Shown: positions 45,235-54,552 of the stretch, in pieces | How positions within the stretch are numbered: the first letter of the stretch is position 1 | How the letters are laid out: each line of letters starts with the position of its first letter | Assembly: GCF_000494755.1 (NCBI RefSeq) | Contig: NC_022657.1 | Span: 1,583,501 to 1,647,500 of the forward strand | From: Amorphoplanes friuliensis DSM 7358 | GTDB taxonomy: Bacteria; Actinomycetota; Actinomycetes; Mycobacteriales; Micromonosporaceae | DNA length: 64,000 nucleotides | Reading direction: 5' to 3' | Made by a program: the position numbers and the translations under genes | Notes under the pieces: generated by a model | What the model was told of the DNA's origin: nothing | The model's database searches: none | Seen by the model: the letters and a program-made list of their open reading frames with translations, nothing else

Positions 45235-45360
45235 TTCACTCTCCTCCATGCTGGTCCAGGCATCATCGCCTCGACCTAGAGCTTTCCACGTCACCCTATG
45301 TGCTCGTCGCGTGGCGCATGTCACCGCTGCATCCCGGCGGTACGGGGCAGGATCAGAGGT

Positions 45361-45987
45361 ATGAGTGAACGCGCTGCGGTCGACATGTGGTTCGACCCGA
45401 TCTGTCCCTGGGCCTGGATGACTTCCCGCTGGCTGCTCGACGTGGAGAAGGTCCGTCCCGTCGATGTCACGTTCAACGTGATGAGTCTCTCGGTCCTCAA
45501 CGCGGGCCGGGACCTGCCGGACGAGTACAAGGAACTGATGACCAAGGGCTGGGGTCCGGTCCGGGTCTGCATCGCCGCCGCCGAGTCCGCCGGCCCGCAG
45601 GTCCTCCGCGACCTCTACACCGCCCTCGGCACCCGCATCCACCTGCAGAAGTACGAGCTGGACAGCAAGCTCTACACCGAGGCGCTGACCGAGGTCGGCC
45701 TCGACCCCGCCCTGGCCGACGCGGCCGGCAGCGACGCCTGGGACGACGCTCTGACGGCCAGCCACAACGCCGGCATGAAGCCCGTCGGCACCGACGTCGG
45801 CACGCCGGTCATCCACGCGCCGGGCCCGGTCGAGGGCGAGAAGATCGCCTTCTTCGGCCCGGTCATGACCCCGGCCCCCAAGGGCGAAGCGGCGGGCAAG
45901 CTCTGGGACGGCGTCGTTCTCGTCGCCGGTACGCCCGGCTTCTACGAACTCAAGCGCACCCGCGACGTAGGACCGATTTTCGAGTAG
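45361..45987 (+). CDS. DsbA-fold mycothiol-dependent nitroreductase (Rv2466c family)
   Basis: 208 residues. The thioredoxin-like active site is CPWAW in VDMWFDPICPWAWMTSRWLLD, matching the Rv2466c family of mycothiol-dependent reductases. Later segments LGTRIHLQKYELDSKLYTEALTE and GTPVIHAP (cis-proline) fit the DsbA fold. The enzyme probably reduces mycothiol mixed disulfides or nitro compounds under oxidative stress. Divergent from pepN across about 125 bases, so a shared regulatory region is possible. Confidence 0.92.
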   Translation: MSERAAVDMWFDPICPWAWMTSRWLLDVEKVRPVDVTFNVMSLSVLNAGRDLPDEYKELMTKGWGPVRVCIAAAESAGPQVLRDLYTALGTRIHLQKYELDSKLYTEALTEVGLDPALADAAGSDAWDDALTASHNAGMKPVGTDVGTPVIHAPGPVEGEKIAFFGPVMTPAPKGEAAGKLWDGVVLVAGTPGFYELKRTRDVGPIFE

Positions 45988-46054
45988 AAGTCGCTACCCA
46001 GGGCCACCGGTCAGCGTTGGATGAGGTGAGAACCACATTCGACCGGAGGCACTG

Positions 46055-46297
46055 ATGGCCGAGACCGACAGCGTTGCCACTTCCACCATCGCGGTGCATC
46101 GCGGCGTCTGGGACAGTTTCTGCCCCAATCTGCCCGCCGATGTCGCCGCGATGGTGGCGCCGCCCGTGACCGTGTCGAGCCTGCCGGTGCAGTCACCGGC
46201 GGAGCCCGTCGCGGTCGAGCGCCGGGCCAGGCAGGCCAAGATGCGGGGCAACATGCCGTCCGTCCCCGCGTACGCGCGAGCGAAGCGGTCACGCTGA
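46055..46297 (+). CDS. small hypothetical protein
   Basis: 80 residues with a good GGAGG site just upstream of ATG 46055. Sequence MAETDSVATSTIAVHRGVW, then SFCPNLPADVAAMVAPPVTV, then a basic C-terminus (RRARQAKMRGNMPSVPAYARAKRSR). No known domain. Basic tail could bind nucleic acid, but that is speculation. Confidence 0.55.
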   Translation: MAETDSVATSTIAVHRGVWDSFCPNLPADVAAMVAPPVTVSSLPVQSPAEPVAVERRARQAKMRGNMPSVPAYARAKRSR

Positions 46298-46358
46298 GCG
46301 TGGGACGACCCCCGGGGTGTGCGCACGGCCGTCACACCCCGCCGGTAGGTTCGCGGGC

Positions 46359-47549
46359 ATGACGGTCGTGCACCCGATCAGCCGGGCCTGGATCACCACT
46401 GGCGGCACCGGCGCGCAGAATTACGACGAGTTCGCCGACGACGCGGAGATCACCGCGATCATCGCCGCGAACCCGCACAGCGCGCTGGCCATCGAGATGC
46501 CCCACCGGGCGCCGGATTCCGTGGGGAAGGCGTTCCTGGACTGCCTTCCCGACGCCGCCGCGCGCCTCGCGGAGGCGAAGGCCGCGGGCGGTTATTCGCC
46601 GGCCTCCGACGTGGTGGTCCTCTACCGGATCACCGCCCCGGGCGAGCCCGCCGCCTACGGCCTGTGGTCGATGGTCGACACCGACCAGATCTCCACCAGC
46701 GCCGACGAGCCGGGTCTGGTGATCCGCAACGAGGACGTGTTCATCGCCAAGGTGCGCGAGCGGGTCGCGCTGGCCGAGGCCCTGCAGACGCTGCTCTCGC
46801 CCGTGCTGCTGCTGCAGACCGGCAAGGGTGACGAGCTGCACGCGGCGCTCGCCGCGGCCACGGACGCCGCCGGTGCGCCGGCCGCGACCGACACCGATCA
46901 GAGCGGCCGCACGCACGCCATCTGGGTGATTCCGGCCGGCCCGCTGCAGGACGAGCTGACCGCGCTCGCCGGTGGCGGCGAGCTGGTCGTCGCCGACGGC
47001 AACCACCGCAGCCTGGCCGCGCAGACCGGCGGGCTGCCGCGCTTCCTGGCCGTCGTGACGACCCCGGCCTCGGTCGCGATCCAGCCCTACAACCGCCTGA
47101 TCAGCGAGCTCCCGGCCGCCGACTTCGTCGAGCGTCTCACCGCGGCCGGCGCGCGGGTCGAGGAGCTGCCGCGCCCCGCGGCCGTCCCCGCCAAGGGCAC
47201 CATCGAGCTGTACGCGGGAGGCCGCTCGTTCTCGGTCGTCCTCCCGTCGGCCGAGGGCGCCGGTGCGGTGGACAACCTCGATCACGCCCTGGTCGAGCGG
47301 ATCCTGCTCGGTGACGTGCTGGGGCTCGACCCGGGTGACAAGCGCATCTCGTACGTCGGCGGCGACTATCCGGCGGAGTGGCTGCGTGGTGAGGTCGACG
47401 CGGGCCGGGCCGAGCTCGCCGTGCTGATCGCCCCGGTGACGGTCGACGACTTCGTCGCGGTGAACCTCGCCCGGCAGAAGCTGCCCCGCAAGAGCACGTG
47501 GTTCACGCCGAAGGCCCGCGGCGGCCTCGTGCTGGCCCAGCTCGACTGA
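46359..47549 (+). CDS. DUF1015 family protein (SerK-like)
   Basis: 396 residues from ATG 46359. The family hallmark ADGNHRSLAAQ (ADGHHR in most members) appears as VVADGNHRSLAAQTGG, with QNYDEFADD near the start and VERILLGDVLGLDPGDKRISYVGG toward the end. DUF1015 includes the ATP/ADP-dependent serine kinase SerK of archaea, so a free-serine or similar kinase role is possible but unproven. The stop overlaps the start of the esterase gene (TGATG). Confidence 0.9.
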   Translation: MTVVHPISRAWITTGGTGAQNYDEFADDAEITAIIAANPHSALAIEMPHRAPDSVGKAFLDCLPDAAARLAEAKAAGGYSPASDVVVLYRITAPGEPAAYGLWSMVDTDQISTSADEPGLVIRNEDVFIAKVRERVALAEALQTLLSPVLLLQTGKGDELHAALAAATDAAGAPAATDTDQSGRTHAIWVIPAGPLQDELTALAGGGELVVADGNHRSLAAQTGGLPRFLAVVTTPASVAIQPYNRLISELPAADFVERLTAAGARVEELPRPAAVPAKGTIELYAGGRSFSVVLPSAEGAGAVDNLDHALVERILLGDVLGLDPGDKRISYVGGDYPAEWLRGEVDAGRAELAVLIAPVTVDDFVAVNLARQKLPRKSTWFTPKARGGLVLAQLD

Positions 47550-48466
47550 TGCTGCACCCCCAGGTGGAGGCGTCGCTGGCCGTCCGGCGGCGCCCACCCG
47601 CGGAGGTTCTCGAGGCGGACCCCTACGAGCAGCTCGTCTTCGCCCGTCAGGCGATGGAGGATGCCGTCGAGGCCGAGTGCGGCCCGGCGATCCCGCTGCC
47701 CGTGGTGGTCGACGTGGACGCCGGCGGTGTGCCCTGCCGGCTCTACGCGGGCCGTGTCGGCGCCCCCGTCTTTGTCTACCTGCACGGCGGCGGCTGGTGT
47801 TACGGCAGCATCGAGACGGTCGACCGGCTCTGCCGGCGCATCGCGGACCGTTCCGGCTGCGCCGTGCTGTCGGTCGGGTACCGCCTGGCGCCGGAACACG
47901 TCTTCCCGGCCGCTCTGGACGACGTGGAGACGGTGCTGTCCTGGATCCGCAAGGAAGGCGCCGGTCTGGGCGTCGACCCCTCACGGCTGGCGATCGGCGG
48001 TGACAGCGCGGGCGGGCAGCTCGCCACGGTTGCCGCGCGGCGCCAGCGGGACGCGGTCACCCCGCTCGACTTCCAGGTCCTGATCTACCCGGCGATCGAC
48101 CCGATGACCGCCTCCGAGTCCTACGACGAGGTCGGCGCGTACGGCCTGGACCGCGCGTCGATGCGGCTGGCCTGGGAGACGTTCGTGCCTGCGGTCGCGC
48201 AGCGCTTCAGCCCCGACGTGGCGCCCCTGGCGGTCGAGGACCTCGCGGGCATGCCACCGGCGCTGGTGCTCACCGCCGAGTACGACGTCCTGCGTGACGA
48301 GGGCGCCGACTATGCCGACGCGCTGGTCGCGGCCGGTGTGCAGGTCGTCCACGTGCGCTACGCGGGGGTCAATCACGGCTTCGCGCGCAAGCTGGCCCTC
48401 TTCGACGCCGCCCGGGCGGCCGCGGATCAGATCGCAGTGAGTCTGCGGGCCGCGCTGACGTTCTGA
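47549..48466 (+). CDS. alpha/beta hydrolase, hormone-sensitive-lipase (HSL) family esterase
   Basis: 305 residues from ATG 47549. The HSL oxyanion motif HGGGW lies in VYLHGGGWCYGS, the nucleophile in IGGDSAGGQLA, then an aspartate in TAEYDVLRDEG and histidine in YAGVNHGFARK, giving a full catalytic triad. It probably hydrolyses short-chain esters in the cytoplasm. Coupled to the DUF1015 gene. Substrate unknown. Confidence 0.93.
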   Translation: MLHPQVEASLAVRRRPPAEVLEADPYEQLVFARQAMEDAVEAECGPAIPLPVVVDVDAGGVPCRLYAGRVGAPVFVYLHGGGWCYGSIETVDRLCRRIADRSGCAVLSVGYRLAPEHVFPAALDDVETVLSWIRKEGAGLGVDPSRLAIGGDSAGGQLATVAARRQRDAVTPLDFQVLIYPAIDPMTASESYDEVGAYGLDRASMRLAWETFVPAVAQRFSPDVAPLAVEDLAGMPPALVLTAEYDVLRDEGADYADALVAAGVQVVHVRYAGVNHGFARKLALFDAARAAADQIAVSLRAALTF

Positions 48467-48489
48467 GCGCGGTTTGAAAGACTGCGGTC

Positions 48490-48963
<474 letters not shown>

Positions 48964-48966
48964 GCC

Positions 48967-49452
48967 CTACCTGTTCCGGGGCAGGTCCTCGCGCGGCATC
49001 CAGTTCCGCCGCACGATCACCAGCTCGGTGTCGGCCTCGGCGAGCTGCTGCTCGGTCGGCCGGGCGGCATCGCGGGCACGCAGGGCGGCACCCACGCTGA
49101 CCTGCGACGATCCCGAGCCGACGAGACCACGCAGGCCACGTTCGGACTGGTCGTCACCGCCGGCCCCCGCACCCGAGGTCGGCCGGGAAACCGGCCGGCC
49201 GGTGTTCGCGGGCCGCGCGGGGCGACCGGTCACCACCGCCCGCGGTGGCCGGGCAGCCGGCTTCGGAGCCTCCTCGACGGGGTCCAGGACCGCCGACGTC
49301 TCAGCCTGCGCACTCTCCGCCTCGGCGGCGGGGGTGGCGCTCACAGGCGGCCCGGGCGCGACGGTGGCCGGGTCGGCCGGCGCGGCGGGCGGGGTCGCGG
49401 ACGACGAGGGGGGACGCAAGCGGCGGCGTCGACGTTCGGGTTCTTCGCCCAT
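48967..49452 (-). CDS. hypothetical protein, mostly disordered
   Basis: 161 residues. It begins MGEEPERRRRRLRPPSSSA and has long Pro/Ala/Glu-rich stretches, a Gly-rich middle (SGAGAGGDDQSERGLRGLVGSGSSQVSVGAALRARDAARP) and a short folded-looking C-terminus (EADTELVIVRRNWMPREDLPRNR). Possibly a scaffold or regulator. No family recognised. Just upstream of the Eis-like gene stop, with rpiB converging. Confidence 0.65.
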   Translation of the reverse strand: MGEEPERRRRRLRPPSSSATPPAAPADPATVAPGPPVSATPAAEAESAQAETSAVLDPVEEAPKPAARPPRAVVTGRPARPANTGRPVSRPTSGAGAGGDDQSERGLRGLVGSGSSQVSVGAALRARDAARPTEQQLAEADTELVIVRRNWMPREDLPRNR

Positions 49453-49481
49453 GACGCCGAACCTACCGCCGCCCGGCCCAC

Positions 49482-50723
49482 TCAGAACACCTCGGTCGGA
49501 TTCGGCGCCCGGTGCCAGCCGAAGGCCGTCGAGGCTCGCCGCAGCGCGCCGGGTGTCAGCTCACGGACCGTGCCCGCCGCGCCGAGAGCCGCCAGTGACG
49601 TCGCGCCGAGGTAGGCCGACCCCAGCTCCAGGACCGTGCAGGCCAGGTCGGCGGGGTCGTCGGTGGGCGTACAGGTGGCGGTGCCGTCCGGGCCCGCGGT
49701 CAGCCGCCAGCGGCCGGTGTTCGCGGGGAGAATCGCGTCGGTGACGTCGAGGACCACGTCGACCGGGGTGGCGTACTCGCGGGCGGTCAGTGCCTTCGGC
49801 AGGTCGACGATGCGGACCCACAGGCCGTCGGCCAGGACACTGCCGAGGCGGCGGGGCTCGTCGACCAGATATTGCAGCGGCTCGTCGACCGCGGCGAAGT
49901 GCACCTGCGCCGTCCGGGCCAGATCCGTCGTGAGCAGGAAGTTCCACAGGGCGGCGTACGTCGCCGGGTCGGCCGCCACCACCTCGCGGATCTCCATCTC
50001 GGCGTTCGGCCCGAAGCGGTCCCACTGCGCCTTGACGCGCCAGAGGGCGTACCCGGTCGGGCCTCCGGGGGTGTCGTGCACCACACCGTGCAGGGCGGTG
50101 GCACCGTCACGGTGCGACTCCAGGTCGGCGAGCACATAACGCCACCAGCGGTCGTCGCGGCTCGACCAGCCGGTGCGGTCCGGCCGGAGCTGCTCGTAGA
50201 CCTTGGCGAGCTCCGCCATCGCGTCCGCCGGCTTGACCAGCCGCAGCCGGGCACCGGAGGCGGGATCGAGTGCGGCGGGTGGGCGTACCTCTCGGGTGGA
50301 GATCGCCATGCGGAGACGCTGCGCGGCATGTCCGTAGCCGAACCGGGGATAGATCTTGGTCTCGCTGGCCCAGAGGACGGCGACGGGTTCGCGGCCCGCG
50401 GCCGCGATCTCCCGCAGCTGGCGGTGCATCATCCGGGTCAGCAGACCTCGCCGTTTGTGCGTGGGGACAACCCCGACCAGTGACACATGGGCGGCCGGCA
50501 CGATGGCGCCGGGCACGGTCAACTCCCTCGTGTACGCGCCCGCATGCCCGACGATCTCGCCGTTGTCCTCGGCGACGAGCGTGCGCTCGGCCTCGACGAC
50601 GGAACCCTCCACCTCCCGCGACTTCTCGTCGACAGCCTCGTGGAAGGCGTTGCCGAGCAGCTCGGAGACGGTGGCCCAGTCGTCGGCGTCGCCTGCCCGG
50701 AGGGGGATCGTGGAGTCGTCCAT
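49482..50723 (-). CDS. GNAT acetyltransferase, Eis-like
   Basis: 413 residues. The N-terminal GNAT domain shows LVGVVPTHKRRGLLTRMMHRQL, the acetyl-CoA motif. A second GNAT-like and C-terminal SCP2-like part follow, and the protein ends in EVF: Eis enzymes use the C-terminal phenylalanine carboxylate as catalytic base. Eis proteins acetylate lysines or aminoglycosides at several positions. Drug resistance cannot be claimed from sequence alone. Diverges from the membrane protein gene at 50824. Confidence 0.88.
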   Translation of the reverse strand: MDDSTIPLRAGDADDWATVSELLGNAFHEAVDEKSREVEGSVVEAERTLVAEDNGEIVGHAGAYTRELTVPGAIVPAAHVSLVGVVPTHKRRGLLTRMMHRQLREIAAAGREPVAVLWASETKIYPRFGYGHAAQRLRMAISTREVRPPAALDPASGARLRLVKPADAMAELAKVYEQLRPDRTGWSSRDDRWWRYVLADLESHRDGATALHGVVHDTPGGPTGYALWRVKAQWDRFGPNAEMEIREVVAADPATYAALWNFLLTTDLARTAQVHFAAVDEPLQYLVDEPRRLGSVLADGLWVRIVDLPKALTAREYATPVDVVLDVTDAILPANTGRWRLTAGPDGTATCTPTDDPADLACTVLELGSAYLGATSLAALGAAGTVRELTPGALRRASTAFGWHRAPNPTEVF

Positions 50724-50823
50724 GGTGTTTGTGTAACGGAAGCGGCGCGTGACGGCGACTCATATTTGCGCGCTCGTTACTCTCGGAGGAGGGCGGCAAC
50801 CGGCCGTACCGGGGAGGGGAACG

Positions 50824-51411
50824 ATGCCTGAGCAACCGCAGTGGTCCGAGCGGACGCTCGACATGCCGCCGCAGGATCCCTGGGCCGAGCCGCCGACGTC
50901 ACCGGTGCAGCCTCGACCGGCATCCGCGGCGCCGCCGCAGCCGTCACCGTTCTCGAGCGGCCGCGCCGCGGTCAACCCGCACCCGCGCACCCAGCCGTTC
51001 GCGGCCGAGCACGAGCCGACGGGCACCGGCTGGCCCGGCGAGCAGACCCCGCAGGAGCGCCACTCGCTCTCCTGGCACATCGGGCAGCTGCGCCGGGGCG
51101 GCGAGTGGAGCTTCGCGGGCCTGCTCTTCGCGTTCGTCTGCTGGGGCATCTGGGCGATCTCCAGCGACGGCGACCTGACCGCACCGATCGTGGTGTTCAT
51201 CGTGTCGGTGCTGGTCGCGGGTGGTCTGTTCGCCCTGTCCCGCCTGATCGGCCGCCTGGTCCTGGAGCGTCAGTTCGGCCGTGTCCGCCGCACGGCCCGG
51301 GGCTCCCACGTGGTGGCCGGACTGTTCCTGGTGGGCGTCGGCATCGCCCACCTGCAGCAGACGGAATGGGTCATGACGGCGTTCAACTGGGTCGCCGGAC
51401 TGTTCAGCTGA
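50824..51411 (+). CDS. hypothetical membrane protein
   Basis: 195 residues from ATG 50824 behind GGGGAGGGG. A disordered Pro/Gln-rich N-terminus of about 85 residues (MPEQPQWSERTLDMPPQDPW) precedes two to three transmembrane helices (LLFAFVCWGIWAIS, PIVVFIVSVLVAGGLFALSRLIG, VVAGLFLVGVGIAHL). No named family. The last eight bases overlap the convergent SDR gene. Confidence 0.8.
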   Translation: MPEQPQWSERTLDMPPQDPWAEPPTSPVQPRPASAAPPQPSPFSSGRAAVNPHPRTQPFAAEHEPTGTGWPGEQTPQERHSLSWHIGQLRRGGEWSFAGLLFAFVCWGIWAISSDGDLTAPIVVFIVSVLVAGGLFALSRLIGRLVLERQFGRVRRTARGSHVVAGLFLVGVGIAHLQQTEWVMTAFNWVAGLFS

Positions 51412-52294
51412 CCGGTTTGCCGCCCGTCACGCCGAGCACCTCACCGGTCGTGTAACTGGACTCCTGGCTCGCAAAATAGACGTACGCCGGCGCCAGCTCG
51501 GACGGCTGCCCGGCGCGGCCGAGCGGGGTGTCGGAGCCGAACTTCTCCACCTTCTCGTCGGTCATCGTCGCGGGGATCAGCGGCGTCCAGATCGGGCCGG
51601 GTGCGACCGCGTTGACCCGGATGCCCTGCTCGGCGAGATCCTCGGCCAGCGCCTTGGTGAACGCGACGATGCCGCCCTTGGTGGTCGCGTAATCGAGCAG
51701 CGCGCTCGACGACTGGTACGCCTGGATCGACGCGGTGTTGATGATCGTGGCGCCCGGGCGCAGGTGCGGCACCGCGGCACGGCAGAGCCAGAACATCGCG
51801 TACAGATTGGTCTTCATGACGCGGTCGAACTGCTCGTCGGTGATGTCGGTGATCCCGCCGGGCTGCGCCATCTGGAACGCCGCGTTGTTCACCAGGATGT
51901 CGAGCCCGCCGAGGTCGTCGACCGCCCGGCGGATGATCTCCTCGCACTGCGCCCGGTCGCGGATGTCACCCGGTACGCGCACAGCGGTCCGTCCCGCCTT
52001 CTCGATCAGCTGCGCGGTGTCGAGGGCGTCGTCCTCCTCCTCGGGCAGGTACGACAGCAGGACGTCCGCGCCTTCCCGGGCGTACGCGATGGCCACGGCC
52101 CGGCCGATGCCCGAGTCGCCACCGGTGATCACGGCACGCTTGCCGGTCAGCCGGCCGGAGCCCCGGTACGTCTCCTCGCCGTGATCGGGACGGTCGGGCA
52201 TCTTGTTCGTCTTGCCGGGATGGGTCTGGTCTCCTCCCCGCAGCGCAGGTCCGGGATGCTGGCTGCGGGGGTCCTGAGCGGTGTATTGGTCCAT
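51404..52294 (-). CDS. SDR family oxidoreductase
   Basis: 296 residues. Rossmann motif AVITGGDSGIGRAVAIAYA, the NNA motif in LVNNAAFQMAQP, and catalytic YxxxK in LLDYATTKGGIVAFTKALAE. The long N-terminal segment (HPGKTNKMPDRPDHGEETYRG) marks the YhdG/GSP39-like glucose-dehydrogenase-type subgroup. Probably cytoplasmic, using NAD(P). Physiological substrate unknown. Confidence 0.93.
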   Translation of the reverse strand: MDQYTAQDPRSQHPGPALRGGDQTHPGKTNKMPDRPDHGEETYRGSGRLTGKRAVITGGDSGIGRAVAIAYAREGADVLLSYLPEEEDDALDTAQLIEKAGRTAVRVPGDIRDRAQCEEIIRRAVDDLGGLDILVNNAAFQMAQPGGITDITDEQFDRVMKTNLYAMFWLCRAAVPHLRPGATIINTASIQAYQSSSALLDYATTKGGIVAFTKALAEDLAEQGIRVNAVAPGPIWTPLIPATMTDEKVEKFGSDTPLGRAGQPSELAPAYVYFASQESSYTTGEVLGVTGGKPVS

Positions 52295-52329
52295 AGGACC
52301 CGTTTTCCCCGCTTCGGGGTACTCAATCC

Positions 52330-53454
52330 CTACCGGGGGCTGGCGAAGTCCTGGGTCCAGACCAGCGAGCCCTGAGCGTCCGCGGCCACACCGACGCCGA
52401 TGTTCTTGAAGCCGCAGTTGAGGATGTTGGCCTTGTGGCCGGCGCTGTTCATCCAGCTCGTCATCACGTCGGCCGGTGTCCGCTGACCCTTGGCGATGTT
52501 CTCGCCCGCACCGGACCAGCGGTACCCGGCGTTGGTGATCCGGGTCGCGAACTCCACGCCCTCGGGGGTGGTGTGGCTGAAGTAGTTGCGTGCCGCCATG
52601 TCCGCCGAGTGGCCGCGGGCAGCCGTGGTCAGCTTGTCGTCCGCGGTCAGCGCCGGGCAGTTCGCCTTGGCCCGCTCGACGTTGACGATCCGGACGACCT
52701 CGGCCTCGAGGGCCGCGTTGCCGGTCGGCGGGGTGGCCGGCGGTGTGGTGGGTGCCGGACTGGTCGCCGGCGGCTTGGTCGGCGTGTCGGTCGGCGGCTC
52801 GGTGGTCGCCGGAGGCTTGGTCGTCGGGCTCGCCGACGGTGTTGTCGGAGCCGGGCTGGTCGGTGCCGGCGACGTCGCGGGCGGCGAGGTCGGCAGCGTC
52901 GGCGGAGCTGTGCCGGTCGGCGTCACCGTGGCGGTCGCGCCGGGCTCACCCGAGGCCGTCGCGGTCGGTGCCGTGGTGGGCGGCGTGCCGTCGGTGGTGA
53001 TGACCACCTTGTCGATGTCCGGGGCCGGTCCGACCGAGTTGCCGAAGGTCAGGTTGTTGTCGCCGGACTTCAGCGTGGCCGTCAGCCGCAGGGTCGCCGG
53101 GCGGTTGGTGCCGCGGGTGCCCGGGAAACGGATCGCCGTGGGCACGGCGCCGTTCACGCTGATCTGAGCGGTCCGCGCCCGCTCGCCGGTGTACGTCACC
53201 GCGAGCCGGGTGGGCCCGTCCTTCTCGGCCACGACACCGGTGATCGTGAGTACGCCCTCGGCGCCGATACCGGTGATCCGCTTGCCGCCGGAACAGCGCC
53301 CGCAGTCGACGGCGTGCGCGCCACCGGCGAGGCTGTTGACCGAGGCTTCGGCTTCGTAAGTGGTCGTACCGGCACTGGCGCTGGCCGCGACGGCGATGCC
53401 GGCGACCACGGTGACGACGGCCATGCCGCCGACGATGAGGACAGGTCTGCGCAT
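52330..53454 (-). CDS. secreted CAP-domain protein with carbohydrate-binding-like N-terminus
   Basis: 374 residues. A signal/anchor helix (VLIVGGMAVVTVVAGIAVAASA) precedes a CBM35-like domain (YEAEASVNSLAGGAHAVDCG to about residue 150), then a 90-residue Thr/Pro linker of the TxPP type and a CAP/SCP domain: AARGHSADMAARNYFSHTTPEG and AGENIAKGQRTPADVMTSWMNSAGHKANIL. CAP proteins act outside the cell in adhesion or lipid/peptide binding. A C-terminal end VWTQDFASPR completes the domain. Confidence 0.92.
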   Translation of the reverse strand: MRRPVLIVGGMAVVTVVAGIAVAASASAGTTTYEAEASVNSLAGGAHAVDCGRCSGGKRITGIGAEGVLTITGVVAEKDGPTRLAVTYTGERARTAQISVNGAVPTAIRFPGTRGTNRPATLRLTATLKSGDNNLTFGNSVGPAPDIDKVVITTDGTPPTTAPTATASGEPGATATVTPTGTAPPTLPTSPPATSPAPTSPAPTTPSASPTTKPPATTEPPTDTPTKPPATSPAPTTPPATPPTGNAALEAEVVRIVNVERAKANCPALTADDKLTTAARGHSADMAARNYFSHTTPEGVEFATRITNAGYRWSGAGENIAKGQRTPADVMTSWMNSAGHKANILNCGFKNIGVGVAADAQGSLVWTQDFASPR

Positions 53455-53598
53455 GGTGATCCGAATCGTGTGGGGATGAGCGGTTCCGGCGCAGACCGTA
53501 ACGTCGTTCTTCGATCTCGGTCTATTAGCCCTCGCTTAATTCTGGGAACGCGCGTGAACAGGGTTAACGAAGCGCGGTCGCGGGGAATACTGTCAGTT

Positions 53599-53979
53599 AT
53601 GGCGTACCCATCCGAGAACCGTCCGTTCACCGCCCCCCAGGACGATGCGCCGCCACCGCTGCCGCCCGAGCTCGCCGGGACCCTCGCCGGTCTGGAGGGC
53701 GCCGGTGAAGCTCCGCCGCGACGTCCGGACAGCCGGGTCCCGCGTACGCGGACGAGTGCGGTGTGGTTCGGGGTGTGGGCCGGTGCGGTCGCGCTGATCC
53801 TGCTGATCATCTTCGTCGCGCAGAACACCGGGAACGTCCGGCTCAGCTTCCTCTGGATGGACGGTCAGATCCCGCTGGCCCTGGCCATGCTGATCGCCGG
53901 CGTGTGCGGAGCGTTCGTCGCCATGGCGGTCGCCTCGGTCCGGATCATCCAGCTGCGGCGCCTGGTCCGCCGCCGCTGA
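53599..53979 (+). CDS. LapA-domain membrane protein
   Basis: 126 residues from ATG 53599. A disordered Pro-rich N-terminus of 55 residues leads into two helices with the LapA (YciS) pattern: VWFGVWAGAVALILLIIFVAQNTGNVRLSFLWMDGQIPLALAMLIAGVCGA. The N-terminal helix plus QNTGNVRLSF is diagnostic. Family members are small membrane proteins linked to envelope biogenesis in Gram-negatives; the role here is unknown. Its 3' end overlaps the convergent gene by 35 bases. Confidence 0.88.
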   Translation: MAYPSENRPFTAPQDDAPPPLPPELAGTLAGLEGAGEAPPRRPDSRVPRTRTSAVWFGVWAGAVALILLIIFVAQNTGNVRLSFLWMDGQIPLALAMLIAGVCGAFVAMAVASVRIIQLRRLVRRR

Positions 53980-54478
53980 TCGCCGGTTCCCGCCGCCGGG
54001 CCAGCATCTCCTGCTCGAGCCGCCACGACGCCCCGCCGTCGTCGGAGACATGGCCCAGCCAGCGGAAACTCTCCGCGGTGACCGCCGTGAAGGTCCACCG
54101 CACGAGCTGCCCGCCGGTCCGCTCGCCCTCCTGGACGATGTCGCCGCTCTCTCCCGGCCGTCCGATCAGCGCGGTGGTGCGGCCCGTGGGGGAGAACCAG
54201 ACGACCCGCCAGGCCCCGGAGACGGGGTCGAAGAGCCGCATGGTGCTGCCGGTGCTGCGTTCGCCTGCATCGTCGGTGAACCACATGACGTCCTGGACGG
54301 CCCGCCCGGCCAGCACCCGGCCGAAGGTCCACACGACCGTGCCGCGCCGCCAGACGCCCGACCGCTCGTCCTCGTAGTGGTTGGTGACGTCCCAGGCGCC
54401 GACGAGACCGCCGTAGAGATCCGGCACGACATCGGGCGCGGGGGCGTCGGCGTGCAGCTGCTCGAGAAGATCTGTCAT
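53945..54478 (-). CDS. hypothetical DUF1579-like protein
   Basis: 177 residues. The N-terminal part MTDLLEQLHADAPAPDVVPD is followed by GLVGAWDVTNHYEDERSGVWRRGTVVWTFGRVLAGRAVQDVMWF, the pattern of lipocalin-like DUF1579/heme-binding proteins. The central IGRPGESGDIVQEGERTGGQLVRWTFTAV supports a beta-barrel. Cytoplasmic. Family assignment is tentative. Diverges from the AraC regulator, so the regulator may control it. Confidence 0.7.
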   Translation of the reverse strand: MTDLLEQLHADAPAPDVVPDLYGGLVGAWDVTNHYEDERSGVWRRGTVVWTFGRVLAGRAVQDVMWFTDDAGERSTGSTMRLFDPVSGAWRVVWFSPTGRTTALIGRPGESGDIVQEGERTGGQLVRWTFTAVTAESFRWLGHVSDDGGASWRLEQEMLARRREPAISGGGPGAAAG

Positions 54479-54552
54479 GCCCCGAGCCTGTCCCGGCCCT
54501 GCCGTCCCGGTCTTGAACGTTCTTGTCGTACCCCCGGCCTAGCGTCCACGCC

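Noticed and set aside
42766..45279. Plus-strand open frame of 837 codons
   Set aside because: Antisense to pepN with full M1 motifs.
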